Source: Spirochaetes bacterium ADurb.Bin110 (GTDB lineage Bacteria > Spirochaetota > Spirochaetia > Treponematales > Rectinemataceae). Taken from it: 32,370 bases of DNA. This document shows, piece by piece, positions 8,843 to 16,109 of the stretch; positions within the stretch are counted from its first letter, which is position 1; every line of letters begins with the position of its first letter. The stretch covers positions 1 to 32,370 of the forward strand of contig MWDY01000175.1 of NCBI GenBank assembly GCA_002070755.1, written 5' to 3'. The position numbers and the translations under genes were made by a program. Below the pieces are notes generated by a model. It saw only the letters and a program-made list of their open reading frames with translations. It had not been told where the DNA came from and searched no databases.

Positions 8843-9793
8843 CTAAATGCGACGGCTTTGATTGGCTATCGAGCGTGCCAAGATGCAAGCACCGATTGTT
8901 GCATCGGCTTGAGGTACTACGACGCGGTGCCGCGGCAGTGCCGAGAGTATTCGCGCTTCCGTGTCTCGCCAAAGCTGTTCATTGTTGGCGATAAATCCTC
9001 CTGAAAAAGCGATCCTTCCACCGCTATGTGCCTCTCCGAGTCGTATAGCAATAGAATTTGCAAGCAAGGCCAGCTCTTCGGCAGCTTCTATGAATATCTG
9101 TCTTGCTATTTCGTCGCCTTTATCTTGTTCTTCTGCCACAATTCTGGCAAATGCCGCAATTTTTGCCTTGTCGAAATCCTCGTAGACGGCTGGAATAAGA
9201 GAAAAAGCCTCCTTCTCGCCAAAATAAGCGAGCGCCCTGCCAAGCAGATCGGTTTGAGGCCCTCTTCTATCCTGAAATCGAATTGCTGCATTTAGAGCGC
9301 GAAGGCCGACCCAGTAGGCCGATCCCTCATCTCCAAGTATATGGCCCCAGCCGCCCGAGCGGATGATTCGACCAGCACCATCGGCTCCTACTGCAATCGA
9401 TCCGGTTCCAGCTATGAGAAGAATCCCTCGGAGCTCTCCAAAGGCACCGGCAAGCGCGGGGATCGAATCGTTCTTTACCTCGATTAGGGTATCGAAACCC
9501 AAATTACCAGCATCTCGAATGATGCTTCGCATTGTGCCTGTATCTGCTTCTCTGTCGATACCTGCTACACCCGCAAAACCAGAGATACAGTCGTTCGTGG
9601 AGAGATTTGTGCTCTTGTACATCCTTAAAAACAGGTCATCGAGAGTCTTTCTCGAGCCATTCCAACCGACCGAGCGAGGGTTTAGGCTAGAGCCTTCTGC
9701 CTGGTACAAGACCTTGCCTTCTAGGCTTTCTATCCTCAGCCTTGTCGATGTACCACCGCCATCGATGCCAAAAATCCATTCTTGGTCATTCAT
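8843..9793 (-). CDS. BadF/BadG-family N-acetylhexosamine kinase (GlcNAc/MurNAc kinase type)
   Basis: This is a 316-residue ASKHA-fold sugar kinase. The phosphate-1 motif is GIDGGGTSTRLRI (residues 9-21), the second phosphate motif is LLIAGTGSIAVG, and GGWGHILGDEGSAYW is typical of N-acetylglucosamine kinases in the BadF family. IAFSGGFIANN closes the adenosine pocket. Members include GlcNAc kinases and the clostridial MurK, which phosphorylates both MurNAc and GlcNAc. With murQ and an RpiR regulator nearby, a MurK-like role is attractive but inferred. AGGGG lies just upstream of the ATG. The gene follows the HAD gene after 180 bases that hold AGGAT-type repeats and a TATAAT-like hexamer (9915-9920, minus), so it may be a separate unit. 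Confidence 0.85.
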   Translation of the reverse strand: MNDQEWIFGIDGGGTSTRLRIESLEGKVLYQAEGSSLNPRSVGWNGSRKTLDDLFLRMYKSTNLSTNDCISGFAGVAGIDREADTGTMRSIIRDAGNLGFDTLIEVKNDSIPALAGAFGELRGILLIAGTGSIAVGADGAGRIIRSGGWGHILGDEGSAYWVGLRALNAAIRFQDRRGPQTDLLGRALAYFGEKEAFSLIPAVYEDFDKAKIAAFARIVAEEQDKGDEIARQIFIEAAEELALLANSIAIRLGEAHSGGRIAFSGGFIANNEQLWRDTEARILSALPRHRVVVPQADATIGACILARSIANQSRRI

Positions 9794-9828
9794 AGGGACC
9801 CCTTAAACCTATAATTATGTCGCGAGGC

Positions 9829-9914
9829 TTTGACAGGATGAATGGGATTTTTTGGCAAGATACACAGTGTACCTTTGACAGGATTGCAGGATTTTTCAGG
9901 ATGAACGGGATTCT
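9829..9914. repeat. Two AGGAT-type repeat copies
   Basis: Two imperfect copies are seen on the plus strand. One starts TTTGACAGGATGAATGGGAT at 9829; the other starts TTTGACAGGATTGCAGGAT at 9874 and continues TTTTTCAGGATGAACGGGAT. They resemble the units at 1288-1352 and 15271-15312. They fill most of the gap between the HAD gene and the kinase gene. No gene is visible here. Confidence 0.65.
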
Positions 9915-9973
9915 ATTATAAACCAAAGACAAAAGTCCATATTTCTTTTTTCGCTGCCCAAAAATCATCCTAT

Positions 9974-10615
9974 CTATTCTCTCCGAATCCTGTCATCGTG
10001 TCTAGGCTTCATAACAGCACATGATAGAGGCGCATCGATAGGCGCACCAAGCTCGAAAAGCGTTCGTCTAAGATGGTCTGCGTCGATATAGCGAACGGCT
10101 TGAATGCCGAGGCTCGATGCGGCCTGTATATTGTCCTCGCTGTCGTCGGTAAAGAATGTGCGCTGGGCAGATACTCCTTCTTCTTCGAGGATATGTTGCC
10201 AGAACTCGGGCTCGGGTTTTATATGCCCTATAATATGGGATGCATATACGGCATGAAAGGGACTGTATAATCCAAGCTTGAGATTGATCTCGTGGTGACT
10301 ATCGATTGTATTGGTTCCGCATACTACTCTGGCTTTCTTTGACAGTTCATCGACTAACGAGAAAGTGTCTTCGTCTGGTAGCGGTCTAAATAGTGTCTTT
10401 AGGTAATTTTCGGAAGGCTTGATCCCCGTGCGGTCAGAAAACCTGCGCCAGAACTCGGCACTATCTATCGACCCCCGCGAGAGCGGTTTTATATCCTGTG
10501 CAATAAACTCGAGGAAAGTGGCCATATCCAATCCTAAAGCATCCGCTACATCGCCCATTATCATGTGGTTGCGTATTAAAACCCCTCCCTCATCGAAAAT
10601 ATAGAGGTCGATCAT
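9974..10615 (-). CDS. HAD-superfamily hydrolase, YihX-like sugar phosphatase type
   Basis: This is a 213-residue haloacid-dehalogenase-fold protein. Motif I is YIFDEGGVL with nucleophile D8. The usual second Asp at +2 is Gly, as in YihX-type members (FDxGN). Motif II is VVCGTNT (T101), motif III HIKPEPEFW (K133), and motif IV TFFTDDSEDNI (D157, D158). A helical cap occupies about residues 18-90. YihX is an alpha-glucose-1-phosphate phosphatase, so a sugar-phosphate substrate is plausible, but the substrate is not known. Its ATG overlaps the stop of the upstream permease by 4 bases (10612-10615). It is therefore part of the ABC-transporter operon and probably acts on the imported sugar or a derivative. 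Confidence 0.85.
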   Translation of the reverse strand: MIDLYIFDEGGVLIRNHMIMGDVADALGLDMATFLEFIAQDIKPLSRGSIDSAEFWRRFSDRTGIKPSENYLKTLFRPLPDEDTFSLVDELSKKARVVCGTNTIDSHHEINLKLGLYSPFHAVYASHIIGHIKPEPEFWQHILEEEGVSAQRTFFTDDSEDNIQAASSLGIQAVRYIDADHLRRTLFELGAPIDAPLSCAVMKPRHDDRIRRE

Positions 10616-11490
10616 ATTTTGCTCCCAGTATAGACTCCTGCGCCGCTTAGAAAATACTTGGACATAGTAAAGAAAAGTATGAAAACAGGTAATGCTGCAA
10701 TGACTGCTACAGCCATCATGGCACCCTCGTCGGTGCTAAGCTCTGATGTGAAAAGCACTATATAGAGAGGTATGGTCTTGAGCTTTTCCTTTTGTATTAT
10801 TAAAAGAGGCCAAATCAAATTATCCCACTGTCCACGGAAGGCAAGAATTGCCAATGTCGCAATAGCAGGTGTTGCATTGCGGAATACAATAGACCTATAT
10901 ATTTGAAACTCAGAGCAGCCATCTATGCGTGCCGCATCTAGGAGTTCGTCTGGGAAACCTAATAGAAACTGGCGCATAAGGAATACACCAAAAGCACTTG
11001 TGAGAAAAGGAAGTATGAGTCCGATAAGTCGATTCTGAAGATTAAATTTAACTGCAGTCAAGTAAAGCGGAATCATAACAGTCTCAAAAGGAATCATCAT
11101 AGTCGCCATGATTCCCATGAAGACTATATTTCTTCCTTTGAAATGAAACTTTGCCAATCCATAACCCGTAAGTGAGGCGAGAATCACGGATGATAAGGCT
11201 ACAGATGACGCGACAATAAAGGAATTGGCAATGTTCCGTAGATATATCCAGCTTCCAGCAGATCCTTTTAGAGCACGGAGGTAATTCGACCAAAGAGGGG
11301 TCTCTGGAATCCAACGGTAAGGAATAGTTGTAACATCGTGGCCAGGCATGAGAGAGGCGCTGAGCATGAATGCAAAGGGAAGAATTGCCGCAGAACATGC
11401 AATTATAAGAATTGCGGTCGCCAAGAGGCTTCCTGCATTATACTTAATGGTATTCCAGTGGGTGCTCAGTCTAGAGGTCTTATGTTTCAT
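10612..11490 (-). CDS. Sugar ABC transporter permease (MalG type), transporter 1
   Basis: This is an inner-membrane permease of the carbohydrate-uptake family 1, 292 residues from ATG 11490. That start has GAGGAG five bases upstream and overlaps the preceding gene's stop by 4 bases; the longer frame to 11532 lies inside the upstream gene. About six membrane segments are visible, beginning LLATAILIIACSAAILPFAF. The EAA loop that docks the ATPase reads DELLDAARIDGCSEFQIYRS, followed by IVFRNATPAI. It pairs with the MalF-type permease upstream and the binding protein at 12435-13739. No ATPase is encoded here, so a shared MsmK/MalK-like ATPase elsewhere is expected. Confidence 0.93.
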   Translation of the reverse strand: MKHKTSRLSTHWNTIKYNAGSLLATAILIIACSAAILPFAFMLSASLMPGHDVTTIPYRWIPETPLWSNYLRALKGSAGSWIYLRNIANSFIVASSVALSSVILASLTGYGLAKFHFKGRNIVFMGIMATMMIPFETVMIPLYLTAVKFNLQNRLIGLILPFLTSAFGVFLMRQFLLGFPDELLDAARIDGCSEFQIYRSIVFRNATPAIATLAILAFRGQWDNLIWPLLIIQKEKLKTIPLYIVLFTSELSTDEGAMMAVAVIAALPVFILFFTMSKYFLSGAGVYTGSKI

Positions 11491-12395
11491 TCGAGCTCCT
11501 CTCCCTGACCTCCGGCTCTTACCTGGAGCCATGAAAGGACCAATAAAATGAAAAAAAGGAAAAGGCTCATTACGCTTGCCTTGCCAAGATTTTGATCGGA
11601 GAGCGCCGTACGGTAGATATTGAGAGTTAGCACATTGATCGGCGCCAGAGGGGCACCATGTTGATTGAAAAGATATTGAGTGGAAAAGGTCTTAAGGCTC
11701 GAAATAAAGATCATCACCGACACCAACGCCATCGTGGGCCTCAATAAAGGCAGGGTTATACGAGTCAATCGCTGCCAACTATTTGCCCCATCTATCATTG
11801 AGGCCTCGACAACGCTGGAAGGAATCTTTCCGATTCCTGTTCCAAAAAGGATGGTATAGTACCCAATTTGTTTCCAGACATAGACAAGGATTGTCGATAG
11901 CTGAACCATCATGGCGTCTGCAAGCCACTTGTGATCAACCCCCGGCGTGCCCAATAGGGTGTTGAGAAACTGATTTGCAAGGCCGCGAGGATCGAAGATG
12001 AGCAGCCAGACGCTTGCCGTGACGACCGAAGACAGAATGGCCGGAGAATAAAGCGCCATCTGGTAGAATCGTTTGCCTTTTTTGCGGCTCGAGATTAAGA
12101 GCGCAAACAGCAAGGATCCTAAAAATACCGGAATGAAAACGCCTATACAGAAAACAGCCGAAGCTCGTACGGAATTCCAAAAATCTTGCGAACTCAGAAC
12201 CGATATCCAATTCTGCAAACCAATAAATTTAGGTGGTTTGAGCGAAAGCAATTTCTTGTTATGAAAGCTAGTCCAAATTGCATATAGAATTGGATAGAGC
12301 GAGAAGGCGGAAAAAAATACTATTCCAGGCGTTACGAAAAACCAGCCCCATCTGTTGCGCTTCTCTTCTAGAGGATTTCGGCGATTTCCCATCAT
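11487..12395 (-). CDS. Sugar ABC transporter permease (MalF type), transporter 1
   Basis: This is the first permease of transporter 1, 302 residues with about six membrane segments, beginning with GWFFVTPGIVFFSAFSLYPI after a charged cytoplasmic start. The EAA loop is SSVVEASMIDGANSWQRLTR, followed by ITLPLLRPT. AAAGGG lies five bases before the first of two adjacent ATG codons. It lies 39 bases after the binding-protein gene and overlaps the MalG-type gene by 4 bases, the usual order of SBP, MalF, MalG. The sugar cannot be told from the permease; the kinase and HAD neighbours suggest an amino sugar or a related saccharide. Confidence 0.93.
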   Translation of the reverse strand: MMGNRRNPLEEKRNRWGWFFVTPGIVFFSAFSLYPILYAIWTSFHNKKLLSLKPPKFIGLQNWISVLSSQDFWNSVRASAVFCIGVFIPVFLGSLLFALLISSRKKGKRFYQMALYSPAILSSVVTASVWLLIFDPRGLANQFLNTLLGTPGVDHKWLADAMMVQLSTILVYVWKQIGYYTILFGTGIGKIPSSVVEASMIDGANSWQRLTRITLPLLRPTMALVSVMIFISSLKTFSTQYLFNQHGAPLAPINVLTLNIYRTALSDQNLGKASVMSLFLFFILLVLSWLQVRAGGQGEELE

Positions 12396-12434
12396 CTATG
12401 CCCTTTCATTTTGGTCTCAGGACGAAGAATCAAT

Positions 12435-13739
12435 TCAATCAGCTGAATCGAGTGCTTCCTGTGCGCTCTTGCGCAATTTTTCCAGAGCCACCTTTGGATC
12501 GACACCTCCAACCATCACATTCTGGATGGTCTCACTCAGCAAAGTCGAAAGTCGCGCACTTGCCTTGCCAACATAGACAATTTTCGCGTTTTCGAAGTCT
12601 TTCGCAAAAACATCGGAATATGGCATGCTATTGTATATTGGCGACTCGATTAGTTTCTTTGTTGGCTGGATTATGGCCACTTTCTCTAGATACTCTTCTC
12701 CATGGCTCAGCATCCATCCTACCAATACCCACGATGCCTGCTGGGCTAGCTTATCCGATTGTGCATTCACCATGTAGTAATGTGCAGAGTAGTTGGCTGT
12801 CACTTTCTTTTTTGAATCTTTCCACTGCGGGAAAGGAACCACCATCCAATCTTTCGAATTATAGAAATCCAAGTTCGAGGCTTTCATACGAGCTTCTTGA
12901 TAGAGGCCGGAAAAGGACATTGCAATGGTATCGTCATTTTTATCGAATGCGGTGCGAGCTGCTGTATAGGTTGGCGAACCAAGGTTTTTTCCGGCTGGCC
13001 CCAGTTCTTTCATCCATTGAAGGGCTTTGAGCCAGGCTTCATCGCCGATGATAGCCTTCTTGCCATCCTTCGAGACATATTCTCCTCCTAGCTGTTCGAC
13101 CATGGGGATGAAGAGATTCGTATAAGCATCATAGCGGAAATCGAAGCCGCGGCGGGTTATTATCTGACCTTCGCGTTTGACGATTTTTTCGGATAAGCTA
13201 ATCAGATCTTCCCATGTCTTTGGGTAGTCTTTATCGGGATCTATGCCAGCTTCCTTGAGCATCTTGCGGTTTACATAAAGGCACATATTGGTGATTTCGA
13301 GAGGAAGTCCATAAAAATCGCCATCGCGTTCAACGGCCTTGAGCATTCCTGGAAGATACATGGCCTCAAGATCGGCTGGACCCTTGAGACCCAAGGTCTT
13401 GTAGTCAACAGGAGCGACTCTTCCGTTGTCGATGAATGAAACAGCATTGCCTATCGAGACATTGAATATTTCTGGGCCTTGCTTTCCGGCAAAAGCCGTG
13501 GTCAAGGCCTCGAATATTCGATTCGATGGATAGGTATTATAGTTGACAGTGATATTGGGATTGGCAGCCATAAACTCAGCAATGTATTTTTTTTCTATAA
13601 CAGACCTATTGGGATCCTCATGAGTCCATAAATTGATGGTTATTTTCTTGCTGCCAAGACCAGGCACGACCGGAGCCTGCGCTGACACCGATGCCATAAT
13701 GATGACCGCCAGCACACATAATGCTATTGCCTTTTTCAT
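12435..13739 (-). CDS. Extracellular sugar-binding protein, transporter 1
   Basis: This is a family-1 solute-binding protein of 434 residues that captures the sugar outside the cytoplasmic membrane. The N-terminus MKKAIALCVLAVIIMASVSAQA is a signal peptide with a likely cut near residue 20-22. No lipobox cysteine is seen, so it is probably free in the periplasm. The mature part starts KITINLWTHEDPNRSVIEKK and has the typical EFMAANPNITVNYNTYPSN and GDFYGLPLEITNMCLYVNRK segments. AGGAGG lies 6 bases before the ATG. It is first in the operon and has a consensus promoter at 13911-13938, giving a leader of about 165 bases with two small hairpins. Confidence 0.93.
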   Translation of the reverse strand: MKKAIALCVLAVIIMASVSAQAPVVPGLGSKKITINLWTHEDPNRSVIEKKYIAEFMAANPNITVNYNTYPSNRIFEALTTAFAGKQGPEIFNVSIGNAVSFIDNGRVAPVDYKTLGLKGPADLEAMYLPGMLKAVERDGDFYGLPLEITNMCLYVNRKMLKEAGIDPDKDYPKTWEDLISLSEKIVKREGQIITRRGFDFRYDAYTNLFIPMVEQLGGEYVSKDGKKAIIGDEAWLKALQWMKELGPAGKNLGSPTYTAARTAFDKNDDTIAMSFSGLYQEARMKASNLDFYNSKDWMVVPFPQWKDSKKKVTANYSAHYYMVNAQSDKLAQQASWVLVGWMLSHGEEYLEKVAIIQPTKKLIESPIYNSMPYSDVFAKDFENAKIVYVGKASARLSTLLSETIQNVMVGGVDPKVALEKLRKSAQEALDSAD

Positions 13740-13756
13740 AGATACCTCCTATAAAA

Positions 13757-13809
13757 ATTCAATCTCTAGATTGAATCCAGATAAAATCTATCTCTCGGTA
13801 AAGCCGAGA
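13757..13809 (-). other. Two hairpins in the leader of the transporter 1 operon
   Basis: ATTCAATC and GATTGAAT (13757-13764 and 13769-13776) form a perfect 8-bp stem with a 4-base loop just upstream of the ribosome binding site. TCTCGG and CCGAGA (13793-13798 and 13804-13809) form a second stem. Both lie in the predicted 5' leader of the binding-protein mRNA. They could affect translation or stability; no known riboswitch class is recognised. Confidence 0.45.
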
Positions 13810-13896
13810 ATCGTTCACATTTGGATTTTGAAGAAAATTGCAGGAATTCTACTAATGCAGTTCTTCATGGCTTCCTGCAAATACCGGCAAATGCCC

Positions 13897-13911
13897 TAAA
13901 ATATATTTTCA
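13897..13911 (-). promoter_or_regulatory. Candidate RpiR-type operator at SBP 1
   Basis: On the minus strand this 15-mer reads TGAAA-N5-TTTTA (TGAAAATATATTTTA), nearly an inverted repeat. It begins at the last base of the -10 box, so a bound repressor would cover the transcription start. The same arrangement occurs at 20510-20524, and a related site is at 21181-21195 upstream of murQ. Assignment to the RpiR protein at 22228 is inference. Confidence 0.45.
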
Positions 13912-13938
13912 TTATAAAGGTTGTTTTTCAGATGTCAA
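13911..13938 (-). promoter_or_regulatory. Sigma-70-type promoter of the transporter 1 operon
   Basis: On the minus strand a perfect TTGACA (13933-13938) is followed after 16 bases by a perfect TATAAT (13911-13916). It drives the binding-protein gene and the genes behind it. The promoter at 20524-20551 has identical boxes, the same spacing and the same bases just after the -10 box. Confidence 0.85.
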
Positions 13939-14007
13939 TAAAGAAAGAATTCTGATAATAAAAAAATATTTCACAAATTGCTTTATATGGATTTCTAGAT
14001 GCCGTTA

Positions 14008-15210
14008 TTATTCGGCAAAAGCACGCCAGACTCTTGAATGAAACTCCCTTCGGAACGCTAGGATCGAATCTGCGGTTTTTTCTCTTCCAAAATAAACTCT
14101 ATTGGTTAAGAGAATCGCGAAAAGCCTTCGCTTCGGTTCGAAAAAAATGCTTGTGCCAACAAAGCCGGTGTGTCCAAAGGATTGTGCTGGCCAAAGTGGA
14201 CCATCCGCGGTCGTGGAATCATGCAACTTAAAGCCAAGACTTCGACGCTCTTCTAGACCATGCGTATATTCTCGCCACAATAGTTGGATTATCTCGGGCT
14301 TCAATATATGGTTTCCATCGAAAGCTCCTTCTTGCATAATAAAATTCCCCAGAGTAATTGCATCTTTTAAGGACAGAAAAAGTCCAGCATTCCCCGAATG
14401 ACCTCCTAGGCAATATGAACTCTCATCATGAACCTGGCCTTGTATTCTTCTATTGCGCCATGGGCAATATTCTGTTGCAACAGCATTGTCGAGGGGCTTA
14501 GGCTCCCCTGATTTCTGAATATTTTTTGCAAAAGAGGCTTGCACAAGCTTTAGCGGAGCTGCAATTTCCTTTTGGAAAAGCTCACCAAGAAGCATCCCAG
14601 AAATGCGCTCAAGCAGTACGCCCAAGATTATATAGCCAGTGCAAGAATAGATTACATGCTCTCCAATAGCAAATTCAGGCTCGATCGAAAAAAGCCTTTC
14701 GAAAGCCAGATTTCGATCGAGTCTGCTTGAATCAGCAAAAAAGCTATGCAAGGCCGGAATGGCGGGCAATCCGCTGGTGTGTGTAAGAAGAGCGAGTAGA
14801 GGGATTTGTCCTGCTCTGTAATTCAGTTCCGGTAGGTATTTGCCTATGCAGTCTTGAAGGTTCAATGCACCTGCTTGCAGTGCTTTCAGAATAAGAAGGC
14901 TTGTGCTAAAAGGCTTTGTCATCGATGCGACGTCAAAGCGGGTTTCGGGATCGATGGGAGCAATTATCGCATTGGGAGCCTGATCATAGTTTTCTATATA
15001 GTGGAAAGCAGTGGATCCTTTTCTTGCGGTAAATCCAGAACAATGAGACCAGAGGAGTCTGCCATCTATTGAAACTGCGGCTGCAATGCCCGTACAGAGG
15101 TCCTTCACAATTGCGTTATCGAGAAGGTTCTCGAGAGTTTCTTCGGCTTGGTTGTGGCTTTTTTGTGAGCCTTTATTGCTGTTGTAGGTCATATATGAAT
15201 ATGTTAGCAT
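14008..15210 (-). CDS. Serine hydrolase of the beta-lactamase / AmiE family
   Basis: This is a class C beta-lactamase-fold serine hydrolase of 400 residues from ATG 15210, which has AGAGG five bases upstream. The SxxK motif is S96-M-T-K99 (DVASMTKPF). The second motif is Y188-S-C190, where the third position is normally Asn, and the KTG-box equivalent is H347-T-G. The segment VHDESSYCLGGHSGNAGLF resembles hydrolases found beside NagZ and MurQ, such as Bacillus AmiE, an N-acetylmuramyl-L-alanine amidase. In this setting, removal of peptides from muropeptides is a reasonable guess. No signal peptide is seen from this start. The frame stays open to a TTG at 15363, and that extension would add a hydrophobic segment, but it runs through repeat and IS-end sequence. 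Confidence 0.8.
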   Translation of the reverse strand: MLTYSYMTYNSNKGSQKSHNQAEETLENLLDNAIVKDLCTGIAAAVSIDGRLLWSHCSGFTARKGSTAFHYIENYDQAPNAIIAPIDPETRFDVASMTKPFSTSLLILKALQAGALNLQDCIGKYLPELNYRAGQIPLLALLTHTSGLPAIPALHSFFADSSRLDRNLAFERLFSIEPEFAIGEHVIYSCTGYIILGVLLERISGMLLGELFQKEIAAPLKLVQASFAKNIQKSGEPKPLDNAVATEYCPWRNRRIQGQVHDESSYCLGGHSGNAGLFLSLKDAITLGNFIMQEGAFDGNHILKPEIIQLLWREYTHGLEERRSLGFKLHDSTTADGPLWPAQSFGHTGFVGTSIFFEPKRRLFAILLTNRVYFGREKTADSILAFRREFHSRVWRAFAE

Positions 15211-15270
15211 ATGAGCCTCTTTCAAAAGTCCAAGAATATTCTGGCATGAATTGTAGAAATAAGAAATAGG

Positions 15271-15312
15271 GACAGGATTTTGCAGGATAAACCATGAAGC
15301 CAGGATTAACAG
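15271..15312. repeat. AGGAT-type repeat inside the IS remnant
   Basis: GACAGGATTTTGCAGGATAA (15271) and CAGGATTAACAGGT (15301) match the units found at 1288-1352 and 9829-9914. Their presence between the IS end and the transposase stop suggests either that the element carried them or that the left boundary is more complex than the inverted repeat implies. Confidence 0.5.
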
Positions 15313-15421
15313 GTACAAAAAATTAAGAAAAAGGGCCTTGAAAAAGCTTTTTACGAGGTACAAGCTTATAGCTCTCTCTTCGATGGGTCATGAGAGCCTT
15401 TATGGTTTAAGATATTCGTCT

Positions 15422-15998
15422 TTAGATGAGGCTAGGTAGAATAAACTGCTCAAGAATCTTTATTGCAGCAAGGCAGATTACTCCACATATGAGCTCAAAA
15501 CTCACCTTCTTGATACCACGCACCAGTAGCTTCTCCGGTAAGAGCCAATCCTTAAGGTGCGAATTCGCTCGCTCTACGACTGAGCGCTTCTTATAGTGTT
15601 CCTTGGTCGCTTCATCAAAAGCCTTTCGTAAGTCTTTCTTCTTTTATTCTGATCGATAATCGGAATACGGCCTCTGTCGAGAACAAACTGGGAGATACTC
15701 TTCGCATCACTTAAGAGTCGTGCCCGTAGATCGCTTGTGGCAACTATCTTGAAATATCGCTTCGCTAATGCTGCACGGAGAAATGGTAAGGCACTATAGG
15801 AAGACCTTCCTATCTGCTGATTCCCTTCAGGTAACATTTCCACAAATGGTTCAATCATCCGCAATAGATAAAGAAAGCCTTTGTGTTCTATAGTAATTTG
15901 TATTCTTTAGTGAGATAGGATTCAAACACCTCTTGAAGATCGAAATCTAAGGGTAGCAGCAATTGTAAAGAGCCAAGGACTTATGTTACACTTTTCAT
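15422..15998 (-). pseudogene. Transposase remnant (DDE type), frameshifted and internally deleted
   Basis: A good AGGAG site precedes ATG 15998, but codon 6 is TAA (15981-15983). The frame continues LLLPLDFDLQEVFESYLTKE and then meets TAG. A second frame gives EHKGFLYLLRMIEPFVEMLP and continues to IPIIDQNKRR. A third frame, shifted by one base near 15635, gives KDLRKAFDEATKEHYKKRSV, then VERANSHLKDW, and stops at 15422. N-terminal (PEGNQQIGRSSYSALPFLRA) and C-terminal (PIIDQNKRR, ERANSHLKD) landmarks are kept, but only about 20 residues separate SDLRARLLSD from IPIID. The catalytic centre is therefore missing, probably some 200 residues. A TATAAT hexamer lies at 16040-16045 (minus). The gene cannot make an active enzyme. 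Confidence 0.85.
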
Positions 15999-16109
15999 CG
16001 CGGGGACTCCTTCTATCTTTGGTTTGTTTTATTGATTCCATTATACAAGGTTTGTCCCCGCTTTGAATCAAAAATACTTCACTTGAAGACTTTTGAAAGA
16101 GCCTCTATT

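Larger units (their letters stand above)
15213..16105 (-). mobile_element. Decayed insertion sequence with terminal inverted repeats
   Basis: The left end GAGCCTCTTTCAAAAGTC (15213-15230) and the right end GACTTTTGAAAGAGCCTC (16088-16105) are inverted repeats, 17 of 18 bases matching. Between them lie a broken transposase gene and AGGAT-type repeats. The left end is 3 bases from the serine hydrolase ATG; the right end is 5 bases from the epimerase stop. The trinucleotide TAT flanks both ends and could be a short target duplication. I infer that the element landed between two adjacent genes and then lost its centre. The exact family was not determined. Confidence 0.65.

Noticed and set aside
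9829..9914. AGGAT repeats as a CRISPR array
   Set aside because: Units are short and degenerate, spacing is irregular, and there are no spacers of constant length or cas genes.
9786..9968. 60-codon minus-strand frame between the HAD and kinase genes
   Set aside because: It is made mostly of AGGAT-type repeat units, and it overlaps the kinase start.
15211..15363. N-terminal extension of the serine hydrolase to the TTG at 15363
   Set aside because: It would encode a hydrophobic segment, but the sequence is IS end plus AGGAT repeats, and ATG 15210 has a well-spaced AGAGG. I keep it only as an alternative.
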